A DNA stretch of 64,000 nucleotides from Jiella flava. GTDB lineage: Bacteria; Pseudomonadota; Alphaproteobacteria; Rhizobiales; Rhizobiaceae. Positions 46,109 to 53,697 of this stretch are shown here, in pieces. A program made the translations under genes and the position numbers. The notes beneath the pieces were generated by a model. It was given only the letters and a program-made list of their open reading frames with translations, did no database searches and was not told the DNA's origin. Positions within the stretch are counted from its first letter, which is position 1; every line of letters starts with the position of its first letter. The DNA lies in NCBI RefSeq assembly GCF_017349315.1, contig NZ_JAFMPP010000002.1, forward strand, positions 124,001 to 188,000. The letters run 5' to 3'.

Positions 46109-46309
46109 CCGCTCCCCGCTGCGCATCATTTCCGGCGCCGCGAACGGGCGCTATATGGCCGAAAGAATCGGACAATGCAACAGCCAAAATTGGCGCCGCG
46201 GCAAATTGTTGGCCAAGGGCCTGGCGAGAGTGGCCAAGGCCTTCAAGCCGCGCGCCACTTGGGATATGGCGAAACCGGTGAAGCTGAGGAGCGAGCGGTG
46301 GAGAGGCCG

Positions 46310-46837
46310 ATGCCGGCGACGCGTGACGAACTGATGACGTTTCTGTCCGATCTCGGTGTCACGGTGACGACGATCGATCATCCGCCGCTTCACACCGTCG
46401 CCGAATCGCAGAAACTGCGTGGCACGATTGCCGGCGGCCACACCAAAAATCTCTTCGTGAAGGACAAGAAGAGCCGGCACTTTCTCGTTGTCGCGGAGGA
46501 GGATCGTGCGGTTGATCTGAAATCGCTTCACAAGCTGATCGGAGCGCAAGGGCGCCTGTCCTTCGCCGGACCCGATGCGATGATGGCGATGCTGGGCGTC
46601 ACGCCCGGTTCCGTCACCGCCTTCGGCGTTCTCAATGATCGCGGTGGTCAGGTCACCGTCGTGCTTGATGAAGGCCTCACCTTACACGATATGGTGAACT
46701 GCCATCCGTTGACCAATACGGCGACCACCACGATTGCCATCGACGGATTGATGACATTCTTCAAGGCCACCGGGCACGAGCCGCTGATGACACGACTCGA
46801 TACGCCGGCGGAACAGGCAAGGGGGCAGGACGGATGA
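46310..46837 (+). CDS. Prolyl-tRNA synthetase-associated (YbaK/ProXp-type) trans-editing protein
   Basis: A 175-residue single-domain homologue of the INS editing domain of prolyl-tRNA synthetase. Free-standing members of this family (ProXp-ala, YbaK) deacylate mischarged tRNA-Pro. Segments include TTIDHPPLHTVAES, GGHTKNLFVKDKKSRHFLVV with the conserved Lys, LGVTPGSVTAFGVLND and VVLDEGLTLHDMVNCHPL. The start at 46310 has a good site (GGAGAGG at 46300-46306). Its stop overlaps the next gene's start (ATGA), so it is coupled to the thioredoxin-TPR gene. Confidence 0.92.
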   Translation: MPATRDELMTFLSDLGVTVTTIDHPPLHTVAESQKLRGTIAGGHTKNLFVKDKKSRHFLVVAEEDRAVDLKSLHKLIGAQGRLSFAGPDAMMAMLGVTPGSVTAFGVLNDRGGQVTVVLDEGLTLHDMVNCHPLTNTATTTIAIDGLMTFFKATGHEPLMTRLDTPAEQARGQDG

Positions 46838-47859
46838 ACGATAACCCTTACAACAATTCGCAAGGCGGTTTCGGACAGCAGACGGTTGGTTTCGGCGGCG
46901 CCGGCGGGTCGGGTGCGGCGCCCCGCGCGGGACAGCCCGCGGCCGGCGGGCTCGAAGGGTTCGGCCAGCCAGCGGGGTCGGCTGCCGGCGATCTGATCAA
47001 GGACACGACGACGGCGAATTTTACCGCCGACGTCATCCAGGAATCGCGTCACCAGCCGGTGCTGGTGGATTTCTGGGCGCCGTGGTGCGGACCCTGCAAG
47101 CAACTGACGCCGATTCTTGAAAAGGCGGTCCAGGCCGCCGCCGGTTCGGTCAAGCTGGTCAAGATGAACATCGACCAGCATCCCTCGATCGCCGGTCAGC
47201 TCGGCGTTCAGTCGATCCCGGCGGTCTTTGCCTTCGTCAACGGCCAGCCGGTCGACGGGTTCATGGGGGCGCTGCCGGAGAGTGAGGTCAAGGCTTTTAT
47301 CGGCCGGCTCACCGCCGGCCAGCCGGGCGGCGACCCGATCGGCGAGGCGCTTCAGGAGGCGAGCGCGCTGCTGGACGCAGGCGATGCCGGCAGTGCGGCG
47401 CAAATCTTCGGGGCGATTCTCCAGCACGAGCCAGGCCATCCGGCCGCGACGGCAGGGCTTGCCGAATGCTATCTGAAGACCGGCGACAGCGAGCGGGCCA
47501 AGGCGCTGATCGATCAAGTCCCTGCCGACAAAGCCGAGGATCCGGCGCTGACGGCGGTGGTGGCCAAATTGAAGCTGATGGAGGAGATTGCCGAGCTCGG
47601 TGATCCGGTTCAACTCCAGGCGCGGCTCGACGCCAATGCCGACGATCATCGGGCGCGCTTCGATCTGGCGCTGATCGCCAATGCTCGCGGCGAGCGCCAG
47701 ATTGCGGCCGATCAGCTCCTGGAAATCATGCGGCGCGATCGCAGCTTTGACGACGACGCGGCCCGGCTGAAGCTGCTCGACCTCTTCGCCGCCTGGGGGG
47801 CGGCGGATCCCGCCACCAAGGAGGCCCGGCGCAAGTTGTCCTCGTTGCTGTTTTCGTGA
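46834..47859 (+). CDS. Thioredoxin-TPR co-chaperone (CnoX/YbbN-like)
   Basis: A 341-residue protein with a Gly/Gln-rich N-terminal region (residues 1-50). A thioredoxin domain follows, with active site WAPWCGPCK (C85, C88) and IPAVFAFVNGQP. A C-terminal TPR region (LLDAGDAGSAAQIFGAIL onwards) makes up the rest. This architecture matches YbbN/CnoX, a holdase-redoxin that protects substrates from overoxidation and hands them to GroEL. It keeps an intact CxxC, unlike E. coli YbbN. It overlaps the ProXp gene by 4 bp and is followed by the LON-domain and Trm112 genes, a cluster conserved in rhizobia. Confidence 0.93.
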   Translation: MNDNPYNNSQGGFGQQTVGFGGAGGSGAAPRAGQPAAGGLEGFGQPAGSAAGDLIKDTTTANFTADVIQESRHQPVLVDFWAPWCGPCKQLTPILEKAVQAAAGSVKLVKMNIDQHPSIAGQLGVQSIPAVFAFVNGQPVDGFMGALPESEVKAFIGRLTAGQPGGDPIGEALQEASALLDAGDAGSAAQIFGAILQHEPGHPAATAGLAECYLKTGDSERAKALIDQVPADKAEDPALTAVVAKLKLMEEIAELGDPVQLQARLDANADDHRARFDLALIANARGERQIAADQLLEIMRRDRSFDDDAARLKLLDLFAAWGAADPATKEARRKLSSLLFS

Positions 47860-48087
47860 CGCGTCGCCCCGCCGGCAAGGCCGCGTGGATGATCGAGCCC
47901 GTTGGTTGACGCTGTTCTTTGCCGAAAAAGATTTTGCTTCGCGTCATGATGACGAAGAGCCGAGAGCTGGGTTCCAAAGACAAGCGTGTCGGCGTGATGC
48001 CGGCGCGCGTCCACGGCCGCGGGGGCCGCGTGGGCTTGAGATCGCGCTGCGTCGATCCAAATTCGGTTGACGGGAACGGAGGCTGTT

Positions 48088-48765
48088 TTGGTTCAGGCGG
48101 GAAATTTCTATTACACGGACGAGACCGATCTGCCGGCGACGATCCCGGTGTTTCCGCTGTCCGAGGCGTTGCTGTTGCCGAGCGGCCAGCTGCCGCTGAA
48201 CATCTTCGAGCCACGCTATATCGAAATGATCGACGACGCCATGGCGGGCGAACGCCTGATCGGCATGGTCCAGCCGAGCCTTGACGGTGCCATGCGCGAA
48301 GATGGCCGTCCGAAGCTGTGCGAAGTCGGCTGTATTGGCCGGATCACCTCCTTCGCCGAATCCGGCGACGGGCGTTATGTGATCAGTCTGCAGGGTGTTG
48401 CCCGGTTCCGGGTGGTCGAGGAAATGGCGGTGCGCGCCGCCTACCGGGTCTGTCGCATCGCGGCGTTCTTAGGCGATCTGGAGGCCGGCAAGGGCGCCGA
48501 CGAGGTCGACCGCGAGGGCTTGCTACGGGCCTTTCGCCATTATCTCAACGCGAATCAGATGGATGCCGACTGGGACTCGATCGCCCGGGCATCGAACGAA
48601 ACCCTGGTCAACGCCTTGTCGATGATGTCGCCCTATGGCGCGGCGGAAAAACAGGCGTTGCTCGAAGCGAACGATCTGAAGACCCGGGCCGAGACGCTGG
48701 TCGCGATCACCGAGATCGCTTTGGCGCGAGACGGCGGCGAGGACGGCGCGCCGACCTTGCAGTGA
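48088..48765 (+). CDS. LON peptidase substrate-binding (LON_substr_bdg) domain protein
   Basis: A 225-residue stand-alone LON N-terminal domain without ATPase or protease parts. It starts IPVFPLSEALLLPSGQLPLNIFEPRYIEM, the hallmark of the family, and continues with GRITSFAESGDGRYVISLQG and a helical C terminus. Function is unknown; it may bind substrates for a protease. The TTG at 48088 has GGAGG at 48078-48082; a TTG 21 bp earlier is the alternative. It lies 228 bp after the thioredoxin-TPR gene in a region with no other features. Confidence 0.9.
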   Translation: MVQAGNFYYTDETDLPATIPVFPLSEALLLPSGQLPLNIFEPRYIEMIDDAMAGERLIGMVQPSLDGAMREDGRPKLCEVGCIGRITSFAESGDGRYVISLQGVARFRVVEEMAVRAAYRVCRIAAFLGDLEAGKGADEVDREGLLRAFRHYLNANQMDADWDSIARASNETLVNALSMMSPYGAAEKQALLEANDLKTRAETLVAITEIALARDGGEDGAPTLQ

Positions 48766-48914
48766 CGGCTCGCGGCGTGTCCGGCGCCATGGTAAGGCGT
48801 CGGCTCGGCACGAGGCGAGCCGGCGGGGCGGGGCGTTCGGCGGTGGGCCGATGGGCGGCGACGATGGGCGACAAAACGGCGTGATCAGCCGGTGGCTGGA
48901 ACAAAACGGACAAG

Positions 48915-49109
48915 ATGATGAGCGAACGCAGCAAGGACGATCAGCCCGATCCCCGACTTCTCGAACTTTTGGTCTGCCCGCTGACCAAGAAGCCGCTGGT
49001 GTTCGATCGGGAGGCCAACGAACTCGTTTCGTCCGCGGCCAAGCTCGCCTATCCGATCCGCGACGGCATTCCGATCATGCTGCCGTCGGAAGCCCGGGAA
49101 ATCGAATAG
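48915..49109 (+). CDS. Trm112-family protein
   Basis: A 64-residue small protein. [23 protein letters not shown] and [18 protein letters not shown] are the family core. Trm112 proteins act as activating partners of SAM-dependent methyltransferases. Only one Cys (VCPLTKKPL) of the zinc knuckle is present, which is usual for the short proteobacterial form. The ATG at 48915 is followed by a second in-frame ATG at 48918. It follows the LON-domain gene, as in other rhizobia. Confidence 0.93.
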   Translation: MMSERSKDDQPDPRLLELLVCPLTKKPLVFDREANELVSSAAKLAYPIRDGIPIMLPSEAREIE

Positions 49110-49287
49110 ACCGCGCGTCACTCATCCTTCGCCGGTGACGGTGGTGCCGCGACCGCGTCAGCACGGGATCCGTTCGGCGGCCGGGGATGTCCGGCGTAGA
49201 GCATTCTTGCCCGGTGGTCTGATCGGCCGATGTGTCGACTCCATCAGACTGCGCGTCCTTTGTGCATCCTCTCGGACGCATGGAGCG

Positions 49288-51204
49288 CTAATCAGCGCCC
49301 ATTGCCGCATCATGTTCCTCGGTCATGGCCAGCCAATCCTCTTCGCAGCTCTCCAAGGTTCTTGACGCGTCGGCGCGCTGCTTGTTGAGCGTCGTCGCCT
49401 TGACGGGATCGCGCGTGTAGAGCGCCGGGTCGGCCAGCGTCTCGTCGAGGTCACCGATCGTCTTCTGCAGCCGCGAGATTTGGATCTCCAACTGGCTGAT
49501 CTTCTTCTTCAACGGTTTCAGCGCCTCGCGCCGCTCCGCCGCCTGCCGGCGCTGATCGACCTTGGAGACCTGCGGCTGCTGCGGCTCCGGCTCGGCCGGA
49601 TCCTGCCCGGCACCGCCCGCCGCGCCGCCGCCGCTGCGCGTGCCGGAAAGGATGAGCTTCTTGTAGTCGTCGAGATCGCCGTCATAGCGCGCGACGGTGC
49701 CGTCGCCGACGATCCAGAGCCGGTCCATCGTCGCCTCGACCATGTGCCGGTCATGGCTGATCAGGATCACGGCGCCGGGATAGTCGTTGAGGGCGTGAAC
49801 GAGGCTTTCGCGGGCTTCGATGTCGAGATGGTTGGTCGGCTCGTCGAGAATCAGAAGGTTGGGCGCGTCGAGTGTCGCAAGGCCCATGAGCAGGCGTGCC
49901 TTCTCGCCGCCCGACAGGCTGTCGGCGGCGGTGTCCATCTTCATCGTCGGCAGCCCCATCTGGGCGACCTTGGCGCGCACTTTGGCTTCCGGCGCGCCGG
50001 GCATCATCCGGCGCACGTGCTGGACGGCGCTTTCGGCCGGGCGCAGATCGTCGATCTGATGCTGGGCGAAGAAGGCGATCTTCAGCCCCGGCGCGCGGGT
50101 GATCGTGCCGGTCCCGGCCTTCAGCCGTTCGGCGAGCAGCTTGGCAAAGGTCGATTTGCCGTTGCCGTTCTGGCCGAGAAGGGCGATGCGATCCTCGGTG
50201 TCGATCCGCAGATCGAGATTCTTCAGGATCGGCCGGCCGGGCTGATAGCCGACCGAGACGCCCTCCATGCGGATGATCGGCGAGGCGGCCTGTTTCTCGG
50301 GGGCGGAGAAGACGAAGGGCGTGACGTGCTCTTCGACAATCGCCTGCAGCGGGCGCATCCGCTCCAGCGCTTTCAGCCGCGACTGGGCCTGACGCGCCTT
50401 GGTGGCCTTGGCACGGAAGCGCTCGACGAAGGCCTCCATGTGCTTCTTCTGCGCTTCCTGCTTGGCGATCGACTTTTGCAACAGCTCGATCTTCTCGGCC
50501 CGCTGGCGTTCGAACTGGTCGTAATCGCCGCGATAGAAATTCAGCTTCTTCTGGTCGAGATGGACGATCGCATTGACGGCGTTGTTGAGCACGTCACGGT
50601 CATGGGAGATCACCAGCACGGTGTAGGGATAGCGCTGGACGAAATTCTCCAGCCAGAGCGTGCCTTCCAGATCGAGATAGTTGGTCGGCTCGTCGAGCAG
50701 CAGGAGATCGGGTCGCGAGAACAGCACCGCCGCCAGCGCGACACGCATGCGCCAGCCGCCGGAAAAGGACGAGGCGGGACGCGCCTGCGCGACCCTATCA
50801 AAGCCGAGGCCGGAGAGGATCGCCGAGGCGCGGGCTTCGGCAGAATGGGCATCGATATCGGCCAGCCGGGTGTGAATGTCGGCGATGCGCGTCGGATCGG
50901 TCGCGCTCTCGGCCTCTTCGAGCAGGGCCAGCCGCTCGGTATCGGCCTTGAGCACGATCTCGATCAGCGACTCCTCGGTCCCCGGCGCTTCCTGGGCGAC
51001 CTGGCCGAGCCGGGTGTTCTTCGGATAGGAAACCGAACCGGTTTCCGAGGCGAGATCGCCGGTGATCACCCGAAACAGCGTCGACTTGCCGGCGCCGTTG
51101 CGCCCCACAAGGCCTGCCTTGGTTCCGGACGGAATCGTCAGGCTGGCGTGGTCGATAAGCAGGCGCCCGGCAACGCGCGCGGAAAGGTCGGTGATCTGAA
51201 GCAT
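49288..51204 (-). CDS. ABC-F family ATPase (Uup/YheS-like)
   Basis: A 638-residue soluble tandem ABC ATPase without membrane domains; relatives act on ribosomes in translation. The first domain has GRNGAGKST, SFSGGWRMRVALA and LLLLDEPTNYLD. The linker with KATKARQAQSRLKALERM is the ABC-F signature arm (PtIM). The second domain has GQNGNGKST, LSGGEKARLLMG and LLILDEPTNHLD. A C-terminal coiled coil (about residues 545-638) resembles that of Uup. The start at 51204 gives MLQITDLSARVAG; the frame upstream is not conserved. It is convergent with Trm112 and divergent from hupE. Confidence 0.95.
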   Translation of the reverse strand: MLQITDLSARVAGRLLIDHASLTIPSGTKAGLVGRNGAGKSTLFRVITGDLASETGSVSYPKNTRLGQVAQEAPGTEESLIEIVLKADTERLALLEEAESATDPTRIADIHTRLADIDAHSAEARASAILSGLGFDRVAQARPASSFSGGWRMRVALAAVLFSRPDLLLLDEPTNYLDLEGTLWLENFVQRYPYTVLVISHDRDVLNNAVNAIVHLDQKKLNFYRGDYDQFERQRAEKIELLQKSIAKQEAQKKHMEAFVERFRAKATKARQAQSRLKALERMRPLQAIVEEHVTPFVFSAPEKQAASPIIRMEGVSVGYQPGRPILKNLDLRIDTEDRIALLGQNGNGKSTFAKLLAERLKAGTGTITRAPGLKIAFFAQHQIDDLRPAESAVQHVRRMMPGAPEAKVRAKVAQMGLPTMKMDTAADSLSGGEKARLLMGLATLDAPNLLILDEPTNHLDIEARESLVHALNDYPGAVILISHDRHMVEATMDRLWIVGDGTVARYDGDLDDYKKLILSGTRSGGGAAGGAGQDPAEPEPQQPQVSKVDQRRQAAERREALKPLKKKISQLEIQISRLQKTIGDLDETLADPALYTRDPVKATTLNKQRADASRTLESCEEDWLAMTEEHDAAMGAD

Positions 51205-51470
51205 GGCGGTCTTTTGCCACGGGCCCGGCCAGGGGGAAAGAGCTTTGGCAGTTCGTTCGGTGCAAAGCCGCATTGCGGCCTCGGCATGATCGGCCGATCG
51301 ATCGGAAGGGCAGGGCGGATGGTCGGCAAATTCGATCGCGGCCGTGCCCCGGCGCTTTTGTCAGACACGGTCAGACCGGCTGGTTCGTGACCAAAATTTA
51401 AGGCAGGTTGAACAAAGCCGCTGCGCTACAAGGACCGAGGACTTTGTCGAAACCGCTCGGAGCCGATCCC

Positions 51471-52094
51471 TTGACCACTTTCTCCCATCGCCGCTTTGCC
51501 ATTGCGCGGACTGCGGCGCAGCGGGCCGCGAGCCTTGCCTGGCTGGTGACGGTGCTGATTCCGACCGTTGCCAGCGCCCATATCCTGCGCGGCGCGCAGG
51601 GCGGCTTCGGCAGCGGTTTTCTGCATCCGCTGTCCGGCCTTGATCATTTCCTCGCCATGTTCGCGGTCGGCCTGTGGGGTGCGCAGATGGGCGGGCGGCA
51701 GGTCTGGACCCTGCCGGTCGCCTTTCCGCTGATCATGGTGGTCGGCGGCATCATCGGCATTTCCGGCTTCCATCTACCCTATATCGAGACCGGCATCGCG
51801 CTGTCGATCCTGGTTCTCGGCTTGGTCATCTGCGTCGCCTGGAAGGCGCCGGAATGGATGGCGCTGCTGCTGATCGCTTTCTTTGCGATCTGCCACGGCT
51901 ATGCCCATGGCGCCGAATTGCCGCTGGCGGCCGATCCCGCCGACTACGCCATCGGCTTCGTGCTCGCCACCGGTCTGATCCATATTCTCGGCATCGGCGT
52001 CGGTCTCCTCGTCGGCCGCTTGTGGCGGGGCCGGGTTTCGCAGATGCTGGGCGGCGTCATCGCGCTCGGAGGCGTCTACTACCTTGTCGCTTGA
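51471..52094 (+). CDS. HupE/UreJ-family nickel/metal permease-like protein
   Basis: A membrane protein of the HupE/UreJ family (nickel or cobalt uptake in hydrogenase and urease clusters). A signal peptide ends TVASA|H, placing a His at the mature N terminus as in HupE. The core motif HPLSGLDHFLAMFAVGLWGA and the later FAICHGYAHGAELP (His-rich metal site) are intact, with six helices overall. The TTG at 51471 gives a normal length of 207; the frame is open from TTG 51408, so the start is uncertain. The next gene overlaps its end by 11 bp, and a DUF1007 gene follows, so the three probably act together. Confidence 0.88.
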   Translation: MTTFSHRRFAIARTAAQRAASLAWLVTVLIPTVASAHILRGAQGGFGSGFLHPLSGLDHFLAMFAVGLWGAQMGGRQVWTLPVAFPLIMVVGGIIGISGFHLPYIETGIALSILVLGLVICVAWKAPEWMALLLIAFFAICHGYAHGAELPLAADPADYAIGFVLATGLIHILGIGVGLLVGRLWRGRVSQMLGGVIALGGVYYLVA

Positions 52095-52884
52095 GGCCCA
52101 AGAACGGCAGGATCATCGCATCGCCGGGCTTTTGGGTCCGGCCTTGCTGCTTGCCGAACTGGCCTTCGCCGCGATCCTCTATCTGCAGCCGGCGGCCTCG
52201 CTCGACACCCTGTTCTGGTGGACGGCCTATGGGCCGATCGCGCCGGAGCGCTCGATTCCCATTCTGGCGCTCGGCCTTGCCCTCGGTCTCGTCGGATGGA
52301 AGGTCCGCTGCGCCGCGCTGATCTTTGCCGTTGCCGGATTTGCCGTCGGAGTCTTCGGGCAGGTCGCTTGGCTCAATCTCTTGGCGCTGCTGCCGGCGGC
52401 GACGGCGCATGACTTCTATGTCGGCCCGGTCTCGTCAATCGTCGCTGGCCTTGCGCTGATTTGCGGGATGCGGCTGCGGCCGGTGGTAACGCCCATCGCC
52501 GCCTTTCTGCTGGCGGCCTTGTGGGCGCTGTGGATCAACCTGCTCGATCCGACGATGCACGATCTGAAGATCACGCTCGCCGGAATCGCCGTTGCCCTGG
52601 CGGTGCTGGGCGCGGTCACGCCGACGGTGCTGGCCTATCGCCGGCCCTGGATGTTCGTCGCTGCGCCGATCGGCGGTAGTTGGCTGGTGGCGATCGGACT
52701 GCTTTATGGCGGCACGTATCTTGCGACCAAGCCGGTGCCGTTGACGCCGCCGCCGCCGCCGGCCAAGACCGCGCCGGATCCTGGCCTGATGGATGGGCTG
52801 TTCCCGACCCAAGGCCAAGCCGATGGCCAGACGGGCTCGGCCGGCAATGACCTGATGCCCGGCGGCGAAGCGAAACCCTTTTAA
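52084..52884 (+). CDS. Uncharacterised polytopic membrane protein in the hupE operon
   Basis: A 266-residue protein that I cannot assign to a family. It has about seven hydrophobic segments (for example LLGPALLLAELAFAAILYL, PILALGLALGLVGWKV, FLLAALWALWINLL, PIGGSWLVAIGLLYGGTYL). It ends with a Pro/Gly/Ala-rich soluble tail (LTPPPPPAKTAPDPG to GGEAKPF). The TTG at 52084 lies inside the end of hupE, and the DUF1007 gene follows after 26 bp. Its position between a HupE permease and a DUF1007 periplasmic protein suggests a partner in metal transport (inference). Confidence 0.75.
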   Translation: MSLEAQERQDHRIAGLLGPALLLAELAFAAILYLQPAASLDTLFWWTAYGPIAPERSIPILALGLALGLVGWKVRCAALIFAVAGFAVGVFGQVAWLNLLALLPAATAHDFYVGPVSSIVAGLALICGMRLRPVVTPIAAFLLAALWALWINLLDPTMHDLKITLAGIAVALAVLGAVTPTVLAYRRPWMFVAAPIGGSWLVAIGLLYGGTYLATKPVPLTPPPPPAKTAPDPGLMDGLFPTQGQADGQTGSAGNDLMPGGEAKPF

Positions 52885-52910
52885 CGCGGCGTCTTTCAGA
52901 TAGGGGACGG

Positions 52911-53531
52911 ATGGTGCGAGTGATCAGCAAATTCTGGCGCCGGTCAGCATCCGGGCTCGTTGTCGGTCTCGTTTTGGCGACGGGCGGTCCGGCGATCGCC
53001 CATCCCAACATCATGATGCAGTGCCGGGTCCTGTTCAATTTCAAGGGCGATCTGATCAATGGCATCGGCGAAGCCTGGACTTTCGATCAGACGTTCAGCG
53101 ACGAGCTGATGAAGGATTTCGACGCCGATCACGACGGCAAACTGTCGGATGCCGAATCGCGCAGGATGGGTGCCCAGGTGATGACCAATCTCGGGGCGTC
53201 GCGCTACTTCACCTATATTTCCGTCGACGGCCAGGACATCGGAAAACCGAAGGCCTCGGGCTTTCGCGCCGCCGTCCAAAACGGCATCGTCTCGATCGCC
53301 TTCGCCGTACCCCTGCCGCAGCCGATCGATCCGCGGCAGCACAAGCTGACGGTGGAGATCAAGGATCAAGAGTTCTTCGTTTACGCGCTGTTCGCGACGC
53401 CGAGCCCGGTGTTGATCAAGGGCGCCGGTGGCACCGAGGATGGCTGTACGCCGAAGGTCTATGACGATAAGGCCGGCGCCTATTGGGGCGGGGCGATCAT
53501 TCCCCAGGCCGCGACGCTGGTCTGCAAATAG
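52911..53531 (+). CDS. DUF1007 periplasmic protein with EF-hand-like loop
   Basis: A 206-residue exported protein. A signal peptide ends GGPAIA|HP, giving a His at the mature N terminus. The DUF1007 core follows: NIMMQCRVLFNFKGDLI, GEAWTFDQTFSDELM and a calcium-loop-like DADHDGKLSDAE (71-82). DUF1007 (COG3683) proteins are often encoded beside nickel/cobalt exporters and are thought to be their periplasmic partners. Here the partner is HupE plus a novel membrane protein. ATG 52911 follows GGGGACGG. It is the last gene of the operon, with a REP element downstream. Confidence 0.9.
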   Translation: MVRVISKFWRRSASGLVVGLVLATGGPAIAHPNIMMQCRVLFNFKGDLINGIGEAWTFDQTFSDELMKDFDADHDGKLSDAESRRMGAQVMTNLGASRYFTYISVDGQDIGKPKASGFRAAVQNGIVSIAFAVPLPQPIDPRQHKLTVEIKDQEFFVYALFATPSPVLIKGAGGTEDGCTPKVYDDKAGAYWGGAIIPQAATLVCK

Positions 53532-53600
53532 CGCCCGATCCGCGCGGCGGCGCACCCAATCAAAGGATGAAACGCGGACGGCCGCTCTCACCCTTTGAAT

Positions 53601-53650
53601 CGACGCATCGTGCTTTGCCGAAAATCGATTCCGATTTTCGGGCCGCGCGG
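53601..53650. repeat. REP-like palindromic element, copy 6
   Basis: CGACGCATCGTGCTTTG followed by a perfect core CCGAAAATCG-ATTC-CGATTTTCGG (53618-53641). It is almost identical to copy 1 over leader and core; the tail diverges. It lies between the convergent DUF1007 and DctM genes. Confidence 0.85.
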
Positions 53651-53697
53651 TTAAACCTGCGCAGCCGTTGGCTTTGCTTGCGCTGTCGCCCGCGTCG

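Noticed and set aside
49480-51390. A 636-codon plus-strand frame over the ABC-F gene
   Set aside because: Antisense shadow of two well-defined ATPase domains.
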